A stretch of DNA of 64,000 nucleotides. Origin: Allacma fusca. Taxonomy: Eukaryota; Arthropoda; Collembola; Symphypleona; Sminthuridae. Below the pieces are notes generated by a model. That model did not search any database. It had not been told where the DNA came from and saw nothing but the letters and a program-made list of their open reading frames with translations. A program made the position numbers and the translations under genes. Positions 31,657 to 42,288 of this stretch are shown piece by piece (within the stretch, counting starts at the first letter, position 1; the number at the start of each line of letters is the position of its first letter). The DNA lies in assembly GCA_947179485.1 (NCBI GenBank), contig OX359245.1, forward strand, positions 46,177,067 to 46,241,066. Direction: 5' to 3'.

Positions 31657-33732
31657 ATGTTAACAAAATTATTTACCATCTTTGGATTATTTCTTTCTGG
31701 AGGGTTGCTTGTAGCAATCCTGCACCCTCATTCAGCTACTTCCTGTGCGTCGAAAAAGGAAGATCCCAGACCCACACCACCCAAGGAAGTTGTAATTGAA
31801 TTAAGGGGCAAGTATGTGAATAATTAACATTATTATAATTAATTATTATCAAGCAGAATTTTATGCATTCTCATCTGAAATATTCTTAATTACTACATCC
31901 TGGGAATGAAGGATCTGAGAATGGTGCTTATTTTTCTTCCTATTACGTACAATGAGTTGATTTTAACAGAATATTTAATATGTTAACACACAGTTTAGTT
32001 CCAAAAGCAGCTGGTCTTTTTTTCGAGGTTTATTTGACGACTTATTTAGAATTTTGGGCTTTTAGGGCGGCGTCAGCCCAATAATAAAATCGTGTTGCCC
32101 GTATGACTGCGTCTATATGCCCCAAAATTTCTCCACCGAAACTACTCCTCAGATTCGTTTACAATTTCTTTTAACATCGTTTAGGTAAAAGAAATTGAAT
32201 GATTTCTTTATTGGTTGATATCGATGGGCGTGTGTTCATGCGTGAAAGATAAGAACGAATACAATCTTTACGTCCCGTACTTTTCCTCCGAAGCTAATTG
32301 ACCGATTTTGATCAAATGTTTTCTGAACAATTTTTAGACCACTTCTTCGAATTAGTTCGTTCTTGGTTGAAATCCGTCCGCGTGTTTGTACGTAACAAAT
32401 TGAATAAAATCGTAAATGAAATTTTGCTTAGATATACCATAGTCAGCACTAGTAACACGTTTTTTCAAAAATTATCAAAATGTCATTTTTTATAATATTT
32501 TCATTTTTTCAAAAACGGAAATTTTTGAAATTAGTTCAACATAATACAATGAAGGGGGTAAGGAGAGCTCGCTGACATTGCCGTACACAATAGCCTTAAA
32601 TAATCGCGGAGAGAAAAGTTTTATATGTGCGTTGATATAATCCCTTTTTTGGACAGATTATGCCACGCTGACCGCGCTTACTTCAATGACACTCGTAAAT
32701 GCTACGAATTATATTCAAAAGGGCCATGTGAGGAACTGATGGTTTTAAAGCCCGTACCGGGAACCGCATTCGGAAGATGCGAATGCCAGAAATTCCATAT
32801 TTATTGTGATGGCCGTAGCGCCCGTCCAACCGTTTATTGGCCAGATAAAAGCCGCTGCTATTTTATCTATGACCAGGTTCACTTTTTGAATGCTAGAACT
32901 GAAAAAGGGGGTTCCCCTTAAGGGGCTTTACGGTCAAATTTCATATAAAATAAATTATAGGTTCATGTGCCAAACCATGAATTCCGATAGCTTTAAATTA
33001 TTAGTTATTATTGACCTCAAAATTGGAGTATGAACTCAGTCTTATTTTTACCAAGTCAAATATCGGACATATAAAATTACGCTTTATTTTATCATTATAA
33101 TGATATTTGAATTCCAGGAAAGTATATATTAAATATTCAGTTTTTTAAAAGTGAATTTACAATGATGTAAGGCTGTGTTTATGTATGTACGAGTAAATAT
33201 ATTTTTACATGCAGAACTTTGAGGAGGATTTGCTGAGAACGAATTTTTCCTTCAATTTTATATTTCCACTAACAACTGTTTCAGTTCATAATTTCGAAAA
33301 AGGATACACATAATTCAAAATACAAGTTCAGTGTGAATATGCGAGACAAAGTGTGAACCTGAACTTTTCTCTATTAAAGCCTATTTATATTTTCAGGGTC
33401 CATGTACCAAAGGGCAATGGCTTGTTCCTAGAAAAGATGCGGGTTCAAAATGTGACACCATACCTTGCCCTGAGGAGTACAATGCTCAACCAGTGTCATT
33501 GGATGGGAATTCCGCGTATTTGTTTCCGTACGAAGACAAATGTTACACGACTGGAACCACTGGTAAGGGTCCTTGCGGTGAGAACTACGTGGCTCATATC
33601 GACGAATACAAACATGAGTGTCGATGGAGTACTTCATGCTCATTTAGTGGAGCCACATATGAAATCAATGATTGTGGGGATGGAACCTGGCCGGATTTGA
33701 ATGGTGGTTGCGAACCACTGACTGTACTGTAA
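31657..33732 (+). CDS. Secreted cysteine-rich DUF4789-type protein, three exons
   Basis: Exons 31657-31811, 32657-32876 and 33397-33732 join in frame (phases 2 and 0) into 236 residues. Exon 1 encodes a signal peptide (MLTKLFTIFGLFLSGGLLVA). The mature part holds three repeats of a pattern, Y...D...(K/R)CY...GPC.....V....C..C: Cys67, 76, 93, 95, 102 in the first, Cys119, 128 onward in the second, and KCYTTGTTGKGPCGENYVAH in the third. The exon 2/3 border falls exactly before the second GPC. DUF4789 is a family of small extracellular arthropod proteins with no known function. The gene has no lesion and an AATAAA at 33823-33828. It sits 1.7 kb upstream of a receptor-like gene, a pairing repeated in the array. 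Confidence 0.85.
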
Positions 33733-33822
33733 AATATGTCTGTATTTGAGGAGTTTTCGCATAATATTCAGAATCAATTTATTTTACAACAAAAAATTGA
33801 AAGCACCATGAATTGGGTATTC

Positions 33823-33828
33823 AATAAA
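33823..33828 (+). terminator. Candidate poly(A) signal AATAAA of the DUF4789 gene
   Basis: This AATAAA lies 91 nt after the stop codon. The surrounding 3' flank is conserved at 46800-46900, next to the DUF4789 scrap there. Confidence 0.5.
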
Positions 33829-35399
33829 TGTATACATTTAAGGGCTCAATTAGGATTACAATAAACTGGGAATTCTTATTGCAACTCGAACGAATAATTC
33901 GACTGTGTCACAGCTTCAAGAGAAATCTATACAATGTTTCCTTCATAGTATCCTTGGTAATTGGTAATGGTCCTTGTAATGTTATATTATATATTATCTT
34001 ATAAGGTTTTGTGATAGTGCCACACCTTAAATGCCATGCCTATTACAATGCATTGAGAAGCTAAGCCAAAGAGTGTCTTACCCAGAAATCAGTACCGTTT
34101 TGCCATTCACAATGATGTGAAACACCATACATTTGGTTTCATTAAAATCTACCATATATACGTAAGTATATAGTCGACCTTGTATGCGTCATGAATAATT
34201 CATTTAATCGTGAATAACTTCATGTCTGGTATTATCTACGAGTGGGAATAATTCCGGAAGATGAGCTATGAGCCATGCCCGACAAAATAACACATAATAA
34301 TTACAATGAATATTACAATATAGCGTGATTCGTTTTCTGAAGAATTCAGGGAAAGTCATTGACCCAACGAAGTCACTATTGTTTGTGACCGTGCCTCTTA
34401 CAAGATTCTAAAACGTTTTAGAAACACATCTGATAGACAGCAAACTTAAACTGTTTAGGAAATCAAAATGCCCTGATACTCTCCTGAATGCAATCTACAT
34501 ATAATTATCTATCTTTCGCTTATTGTTTTCTAAACTTTTTAAAAATTCAGGGAACAAAATTACATACGACGAGTGCCCTGTCAAAAAATGATTTAGGACA
34601 TTGCAAAGAGATTCCCAACGCTTCAGGACTATGACCACTCCTCTGTCAATTTCACGAAATGATGTGCTGTGATATGAAGTACCATTTTATTGGTAATTAC
34701 TCTTAATATTATTAACTGTCATTGAACTATTTGCACAAGTTTTTAGAAGTATCCTTGTGTATAATTTGATTAAATGACCTCAACCTTCAGGGATAACCGG
34801 CATTTGGTTACGTGAATATTGGTTTATTAAACGTAAATTAAATTTTATTTGCGGGTATTATTTTTCGTGTATTAAGTTCAATTTATACTCATCCTAGTGT
34901 CTAAGTATCCACTTACTTAAACAACTAGGACAGAAACAAATTATTTACAGGAATGAGTTATTGTAGCACAATTAGCCCTTCTCACAAACACACAGACAAT
35001 TGATTTGCCTATCCTACAGCCTAACCTGTTTTTCTCAACCTGTAAATCAATATTGAGTTATACTGTACCTATGACAGAGCATTTATCCATTTTCATCTTA
35101 CACGCACCAAGGCTGGGAATAAATGTGCACATGAAAGCATACATTTTCACCTGTTATTTTAAAAATGTCTCCTGGATTAATAACCGTAATTATTACTAAA
35201 GCAAATTTATTCTGGACCCCATAATTACCTAAGCCAATTAAAGTCTGATTGCTAACTCAAAACTAAAGTGCTGTAAGTTGCAATGATTCCCAGAAGGAAG
35301 GCCGGTACATGGCTATACATCATTAGAAAAAGACGAGTCTAACAAAATTTAGCTAGAAATTTTATGAGCGCTTAATACCAAATCAAACGTTTTGCTGAT
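33829..35399. other. Unit-1 spacer with a Tc1 transposase scrap and conserved receptor 5' flank
   Basis: 34192-34494 matches 37371-37671 and includes a short relic of the Tc1 C-terminal DDE motif region (34468-34494, with the Trp codon changed to TGA). From about 34720 to 35399 the sequence is the shared 5' flank of the receptor genes, with counterparts at 39300-39617, 41964-42288, 53660-54293, 56500-56760 and 62270-62898. Confidence 0.6.
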
Positions 35400-36990
35400 A
35401 TGTTAGCCCCTGTAGATGTGAAATTTTATATTCATTTAGTTCACTTAGCGTCCAGGTTATATTTAATACCTTTTGAGCTAAGCCTCAAGGATGGACAAAA
35501 GGTTGAGATGCGCGTTGGGAATAAAAAGCGCCGAATTATTTTCTATTCGGTTTTCTTCTATGGGGCTCTGCGAATATTCTTGAGCTCTTATTACTTGATA
35601 TTGAAACTATCCACTGCTGAAGGGACGGCATCCGTATTTGATATTGCTCTTCATTCCGTGTATACCCTGGCCTTCGGTTTGTGTGTTGTCATTCAAATTC
35701 TGACACAATTTCAAACAGCGGATATCACTGTAAGGATTTTCAACATTGCTTTTGGTGATGCCAAATGGAATTCAAAATCTCCCGGTAAGAGTCCAATGAA
35801 ATGTTGTTGTTGGTAAAATAAATAAGTAATTGCAGAAGTGTCAATACTTATCTGTACAGGATCACATAGTTATATCCAACTCAAAAGGGAATTCACGATT
35901 CGGGAAAACTTTGCAATTCTGTATTCTTCAATGCTGGCTCTATGCAACGTATTTTTAATCATACTGTTCGCCACGTTCTGCACACAACTTCATATCTTCC
36001 AATTACTTCAGGAATCCCGGCAAAATCCTCCGACATTCTTTATTTTACTTCTACAAGAATTCTACTGCCAATTTTTGCAAAGTGTCGCGTGCCTAATTTT
36101 GGTTGAAAATTCTCTAATATTCTTTGCAAATATGGATAGAACTCTGGGTCAAAATATTGTGTCATCAAGGTAAGTTCGTACTGAATCTTGCAGCCATAAG
36201 TCAACTTTAAAATAAATGCGTATCGTGTATGCATGACATCCGCAAACATCATTTGGTTTAGGATCTGATCTCATGTGTATATTGTGGAAGTCGTACTTCC
36301 AGAGGTACCATGGTCCCCGTACAAACGACGCTTTTGTGGAATTGTTTCAGTATCGACCGATAGAGGTCGCGTAAATATCAATTTTTCCCTGGGTGGATTT
36401 CCACGTTGCACTTGAGGGTCAATGATCTTTCTCTAATGATGTACATTTGTGTTTTTGTTGCTGCAATAACGGCTCAATCCAAGAAAATTTACTGACTTGG
36501 TGCCAAATTTTATTTTCATAGGACACTCAAGCCTTGTCGGAAGGAATTGGAGCAATGCATTTTACAATGCGTGACATTTCAACTCATTATTCATCTATTT
36601 AATCAGGGATTCGGTTCCGTTATATACATGCTTAAACTTTTTACCCTTATCATATCTATTCTTGCAGGTTATGCGGGCATTCGAGCATTTTCTCAAAATT
36701 CGGGCCTCAGTGTGTTTCTAATGTTATTTTCAATGTATGCTTCTTCAACTTATCCTGCAGTTTTCGGGAACTCCTTTTCCTTGTTGGAATATATAAATAA
36801 GACAAAAAACCAAGTGCTCCTAGCGTCAAGTAACATCCAGGGAAATATTTGGACCAGGAAGAGGATTACTGCAATCGCTCCAGTTGGTATAAAAGCAGGC
36901 CCGTTCCATACCATTGAAAGGGAATCCACACCAATCTTTCTGGATTTTGCTGTGAGAGGCATTTGTACACTGGCAGTCGGCATGGAGTAA
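35400..36990 (+). CDS. Multi-pass membrane protein A, chemoreceptor-like, three exons
   Basis: Exons 35400-35784, 35860-36169 and 36522-36990 join with GT/AG borders (phases 1 and 2) to give 387 residues, no lesion. Hydrophobic segments occur near residues 47-68 (FYSVFFYGALRIFLSSYYLI), 83-105, in exon 2 (MLALCNVFLIILFATFC and FILLLQEFYCQFLQSVACLI), and in exon 3 (LIIHLFNQGFGSVIYMLKLF, TLIISILAGYAGI, VFLMLFSMYASSTYPA, LDFAVRGICTLAV). This gives about six to eight membrane helices over a 390-residue length, as for arthropod gustatory/odorant-type receptors. The C-terminus (VGIKAGPFHTIERESTPIF) lacks the TYhhhhhQF signature of insect gustatory receptors, so membership is inference. The short 75-bp first intron is typical of the family here. 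Three paralogues follow in tandem. Confidence 0.75.
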
Positions 36991-39094
36991 AAATTCCTGA
37001 GTTGTAGCGTATAATTTATATATGTGAATGACATGAAATATTTTTTCTCTTCGGCTCAAAATTACAAGTTATTCAATTTAGGGAATAAACTTGGAGTAAT
37101 ACTGCTTGCCTATCCAAAATTAATTTTAGAAATGTAGAAATTTATGGTTTTCGGGAAAGCTTGTGTTAGTTAAAAAACTATTTACAAATTCTCAACGCCA
37201 GTACAATTTTATACTATGCTAACGACTACAGAGTTAAATTGTATATTAACGATTATGTTATAATGTTTTATTCTGTAATAACGATTATATTATATTGTTG
37301 TATTCCATAATTTTTCAAATTATGAAACTTTTTTTGGAAATTTCAAAATTTTTTGTAAAATTTCTAAAAAGAATAATTCATTTAATCGTGAATAATTTCA
37401 TGTCTGGTATTATCTACGAGTGGGAATTCCAGAAGATGAGCTATGAGCCATGCCTGACAAAACTATGCATATAATAATTACAATGAATATTACAATATTG
37501 CGTGATTCGTTTTCTGAAGAATTCACGGAAAGTCATTGACCCTACGAAGTCACTATTGTTTATGACCGAGCCTCTTACAAGATTCTAAAACGTCTTAGAA
37601 ACACATCTGATAGACAGCAAAATTAAACTGTTTAGGAAATCAAAATGCCCTGGTACTCTCCTGATTGCAATCTATGTGAGCACTTAAGAACCAACTTAAA
37701 ATCAAAGGTGGTTGAATTTAAAATTCAGAAATTTTTCAACAAACCAAAATAATGGCCTTGCACGAAGCAACACTTTATGGGTTCTGGAAAACTTGAAACG
37801 CAACCCCGATGGATTCGTTAAGCTCGTCCGGTCATATCAGCAAAGACTCGTCGAAGTTCGGGATGAGCATAGAGGCTTGACATCTTACCAAATTTACTTT
37901 TCTTATTCACAATAAATGTCGTAGAATAAGGTACCGGCTATAATTATGTAGCTTATGTAGATTGGATCTTGGAGAACGTATAGATTCGCAAAGTTGATTG
38001 GGCACCCTGTAGAACATAGATGGGGAATTCCGGGTAATGAGGATCTCTTACATTAGACGTTCTTTTTGGGGTCTTTAAAGTTCAAGAAATATTATTTCTT
38101 AAGCTTGAGCATTCTGGAAAAATTATTGGACATTCAGTTGAACGTTCTAGAAAAGTATGAAAAAATATATTTTCACTACGAAGTCTTACTTGGGAGAAAC
38201 ATTCATCGCCGCAATTCGGTTCTCCAGATTTGGAAATGTAATACAAAGTCAGATTTTTTAAGGACTTTGGAAACCGGTTTTTTTTCATACCCACAAAAAA
38301 TTATCAAAAAATATTTATCACCTTTTTTTCGGAGCTTTACGGGTTTTTCTAAGGGATATAAAATATTTCAAACTACTGCGAGAATTTCCATCAAGACTGA
38401 GATAAACGTTTAGGGTAAGGTTAATGGAATTTAGATTTATCAAAATAATTTTAAAAAAGAAGAGGAAAAAGTATTTTTAGCCAATTTTTCAAACGGACGT
38501 GGGCTTGCTGTCTGCTCTCTGACCGATCACATGGGAAATTCTCAACTTTTGGAAGTATCCAATAGCTATGTAGAAAACGTTTCGCCTTTTCCGTACCCTT
38601 GCAAAATATTTCTGAACCAATTTTTTGAGTTAGAATGAATTTACGCAAGTATATTTAACAGTTTACAAAATTATTTACATAAATGGAAATTATGGGGAAT
38701 TTTTTTATTATTCTTTTATCATAAATGTCAAATTAATAATTTATTACTTGCTTCCAGTTAGATATTGAGAAGGTAAATGCATAACGAATTCCGTAAGCCC
38801 CTTTAAATTCTCCGCATTTCATCTCCAGTAACAACCGGAACTTCTTTTGAGGGATCTCCATTTGAAAGGATTGCACTCAAACTTTCAAACAGTCAAATAT
38901 TCCATAAATACAGATAAATTCTTTCTTCAAATTCTTTCTTCAGAAGAATTTTGGAAAATATTTATTTCCAGTGAATTACATGGAAACAAACTTAACAGGA
39001 TATGAGTTAGAACTTCCATACGGGATATTTACATATAAATGATACAATAAGCACTGTTTCCTCCCAAACAATTGAAGTAGCCGCATTTGTACAT
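36991..39094. other. Spacer with Tc1 relic; otherwise unrecognised
   Basis: AATAAA at 37084-37089 is a plausible poly(A) signal for receptor A. The Tc1 relic is listed separately. The 115-codon frame at 38066-38413 has a matching but disrupted segment near 53370-53510, so it is duplicated non-coding flank rather than a gene. Confidence 0.45.
37645..37917 (+). pseudogene. Tc1/mariner transposase C-terminal relic
   Basis: The plus strand reads MPWYSPDCNLCEHLRTNLKS, matching the last catalytic block of Tc1-type DDE transposases (W-P-x-Y-S-P-D-L-N-P-I-E). In another frame from about 37757 it continues LWVLENLKRNPDGFVKLVRS, then YQQRLVEVRDEHRGLTSY, matching the usual end of the protein. The frames are shifted relative to each other and stops lie between them. 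A shorter copy of the same relic lies at 34468-34494. Confidence 0.65.
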
Positions 39095-39617
39095 GATATG
39101 TAAGTTCAAGAAATATCACATTCTTAACTTTCACTTATAATTTGTTTTTGAAGTCAAACTTTCATCAAGTCAATTAATGGGAGTTTGAAGGAACCTTTTA
39201 CTTCGCAGGTTTTAGAATATCCTCAATTTAAATATAATTCATAAATAATTATTCCAACGTCAGCTTTATAATATGTACACAACTCGATTTTGATGTGCTT
39301 TTTAACTTGCGGTTGTGTATTTGTTACTCTTAACATTATTAACGGTCAATCAATTATTTGCACAAGTTTTCAGATATATCATTGTGTATAATTTGATTGA
39401 ACGATCTCAACCTTCAGGGATAACCGGCATTTGGTTACGTGAATATTGGTTTATTAAAAGTAATTTGAATTTTATTTGCGCGTATTATTTTTCGTGCATT
39501 TAATCCAATTTCTAGTCATCCTACTGTCTAATTATCCACTTACTTAAACAACTAGGACACTCTTGTTTACAGGAGTGAGTTATTATTGCACAATTAGCCC
39601 TTCCCACAAACACACAG
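39095..39617. repeat. 520-bp duplicated block, near-identical copy at 56245-56765
   Basis: The two copies differ at only a handful of sites by eye (for example GAAGTCAAAC versus AAATTCAAAC). They include the whole stretch around ACCGGCATTTGGTTACGTGA, which belongs to the receptor 5' flank. Identity is far higher than between the other copies of this flank, pointing to a recent copy or gene conversion. The 62-codon frame inside both copies is not a supported gene. Confidence 0.75.
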
Positions 39618-40251
39618 GTTAATGATGGGGGGGACAACTTTTTTAAATTCGTTTCGGTTACTTTGCTGTCAAAAGTATGTACATATAATGTTACACATTA
39701 TGTTTCGTTAGCTACCTTCTAAGCTTGCAAGTTCTGGATCCTCCAATTTTTAATTTTTCAAAAGAACAAGCTTCTGCAAAAGACACCAATTCAATCTCGT
39801 ACATTAGAAACGATTCTTACAAACACTAGACACTAGCAAAATTTTAGATTTTAAATAAGGTATCACAGAATCATCGCACTTATTGCAAACTAATTGCTGG
39901 AATGGTTCGATCTGTTCTTTGATTGTTGTTCTGGGGGTCATTCTCGAACAGAATTTACGATATCGCAAGTTACGACTTCTTAAGAACTTACAACAGGTGT
40001 CGTGCGATGCCTCTACGATTTTCAAATTTTAATATTCTCAAAAACTATCGCAAGCATATCGCAGCTACGATCACACTTACGAACCCTAAACGCCTTAATC
40101 TCATTTAACGGACGCTGTGATTGGCTGTCAAAATTTTTGAATCTTAACCCATCCAATAAGCCATAAAATTCTTTACATTTGTTCTTTTCTATCAGTTTTA
40201 CGTATTGATTTTCTCTACAAAACAATTTAACGTTAATTGTAAGGAGGGAAA

Positions 40252-40458
40252 ATGACAAAAAATATAAAAACGAATTTATCAGAGCAGCCAAAATGCTCAT
40301 CGAATTGGAGTGAGGGAGAGCGTGATGCTTTGGTCACCAGTGTAATTTCGAAATATTCGAAACTTTTTGAAAAGTTTTCAAATTCAATTCGTCATCAGAC
40401 AAAGGAAGCACTGTGGGCTACAGATACCGATATGATAAGCATAACTCATTTGGAATGA
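40252..40458 (+). pseudogene. Harbinger Myb/SANT-like protein fragment
   Basis: A 68-codon frame contains NWSEGERDALVTSVISKY then LFEKFSNSIRHQTKEALW. It resembles the Myb/SANT-like domain of Harbinger second-ORF proteins and of NAIF1-type proteins: an initial Trp, spaced acidic residues and the K-x-x-x-W end. It is truncated after the domain. In intact elements this protein helps the transposase enter the nucleus and bind the ends. Confidence 0.6.
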
Positions 40459-40506
40459 CGTATTTAAAAGTCCTTTTTCTCGCCGGAGTTGAAAACTACA
40501 CATTTT

Positions 40507-40653
40507 TAATTTTAAAATTTCGACTTTAGGAAATCTATAGCGCATAATTAGTCCTTGGTCATCAAAAACTTCCATTGGATTAGTGCGGTCAAGATAAACT
40601 TGTCTTTTTAAAGCTCTTCGATTTTCCTCTTCCAGTACAGATAATAACTCCAT
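40507..40653 (-). pseudogene. Harbinger transposase N-terminal fragment
   Basis: The frame reads MELLSVLEEENRRALKRQVY and then DRTNPMEVFDDQGLIMRYRF, the usual HARBI1-type N-terminal pattern (D-R-x-x-P-x-x-x-x-x-D-x-x-x-x-x-R-F-R). It stops making sense after EILKLKM. No DDE catalytic residues remain. Confidence 0.6.
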
Positions 40654-42288
40654 CGTTAAAATTAACCCTATGCCATTAAGGCCTATGTAAAAAATAAAAA
40701 TAAAAAATTTTGTAATGACAGAACGGCTTTCAAATGAACCCCGCCATATAAAAAATGCTTGATTGTAAGTACCGACGACAACTTTTGGGATTTTCTGAGA
40801 ACTTGCGATTTTCAAAATGTTTTGAGAATCCCAACTATCGTAACTCGAGAGTTGCGACTGAAGTTACGATCGTAAGTCTTTCGAGAATAACCCCCCTGTC
40901 TGGTCTAAGCGTAGGACCATTCCACCAGTCCTGTTCCACAATTTTGGTCCAAGGAACATTCTCCCGTAGTTTTACGGGTTTAGAAGTGCGTGTCCTCTTC
41001 CATCCGTTGAACCAGACCATTTGAACAAAATTTGTGGAGGTGAATTCTTTGAAGTAAATGTTTCACAAAACAAAGTATATTAAATAGTAATAATAATTAT
41101 TAATATCCAGAAATAAACTCCTTTGGTAAATAACAATTCTCTGTTGTGTTTTTTCAATATTATCAGCGCGAAAAAATCTATCGACTGCTCCGACCGAATT
41201 GTCCGTTATGCTCCTATTACAGGAATGGTATTAACTGTCTGGTCCGTTATTTCGGAACAGATTTATTGGTTTGGCATGACTTTGGAACAAAGTGATTAGC
41301 AAAGGTTTCAAATTGTTCAAACTTTTGATCCAGACCAAAAAATTGGCCTGGTAAGGGGAGGTCAAAATGCTCAGCAAAGTTAGCGGCAAACAATATTCCA
41401 AAAGGTCGATAATAGCTAAGAATGGCAGATAGATAGAAATATATCCTGTAATTCCTTGATGACCCGCTTTGCGTTGATTTTCTATGCTGCTACTTAAATT
41501 ATCACCTTATCACACAATTTCAAACCTGAAAGTTCCTTGCAATACGGTCGTAAAATCACTTCAATAAGCTTTAAGCCATTATCAGGGATGAAAAGGGTCG
41601 CTTTAAAAATTATATTTCGTACTGCAGTGTCATGACCCCAAACTTTCACAACTCAATTTGGGTAGTTACCTAGATGAACCAATCTCCACAAGTATGGATA
41701 TTCCAGAATGAAAAGGATACTTTGCAATACGGTGTACACGTTTTTGTTTAAAAGAAATAGATTGTTCCCAGATTTTTAAATACAAATAGTAATTTGTGCT
41801 AGATTTTTAAAAAATTAAGCTTTATTGCAGTCTTAACAGCAAAAAAGCAGAAAATGGCTTATTTGATTCTTGAAAAGTGGGGGGGACAGTTGTATAGCCT
41901 GTCCCTCCCTGACGTTTTTTGGGAGGGACAATGTCCCCCCTGTCCCCCCTTGTTCCGGAGTGCCTGACTGTACCGATGACAGAACATTTATCCATTTTCA
42001 TATTACACTCGTCAAGGCTGGGAATAAATGTGCACATGTAATTATGCATACATTTTCACCTGTTATTTTAATCATGTCTCCTGGATTTAATAATAGTAAC
42101 TATGGTCCTTAAATTAAATAAGCCAATTAAGGTCTTATTGCTAACTCAAAGCTAAAATGTTGTAAATTGCAATGATTTCCAGAAGGAAGGCCGGTACATA
42201 GCTATACACCATTACCAAAAGACGAGTCTAACAAAATTTAGCTAGAAATTTTATGAGCGCCGAATATCAAAGCAAACGTTTTTCGGAT

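Larger units (their letters stand above)
39933..40896. mobile_element. PIF/Harbinger element remnant with both gene scraps
   Basis: Inverted ends read GGGGGTCATTCTCGAA (39933) and, inward from 40896, GGGGGGTTATTCTCGAA. Inside are pieces of both Harbinger genes in opposite orientations. A Myb/SANT-like stretch lies at 40252-40458 (plus) and a transposase N-terminus at 40507-40653 (minus). No 3-bp target duplication is visible. The catalytic part of the transposase is missing, so it is internally deleted and non-autonomous. Confidence 0.7.
39618..41963. other. 2.35-kb insertion replacing part of the receptor-B 5' flank
   Basis: The receptor flank stops after ACAAACACACAGG (39617) and resumes at CTGTACCGATGACAG (about 41965), where receptor A's flank has only some 80 bp. 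The left border begins with GATGGGGGGGACA and the right border is GGGACA/TGTCCC-rich (41878-41956), so this may be one element with terminal GGGGGGACA motifs. A Harbinger remnant lies within it. No target duplication was found. Confidence 0.5.

Noticed and set aside
38066-38413. 115-codon plus-strand frame downstream of receptor A
   Set aside because: The duplicated segment near 53370-53510 is disrupted in the same frame, so it behaves as non-coding flank.
39315-39503. 62-codon frame that also occurs at 56473-56661 with identical product
   Set aside because: Identity is due to the recent duplication of the whole 520-bp block, and other copies of this flank do not keep the frame.
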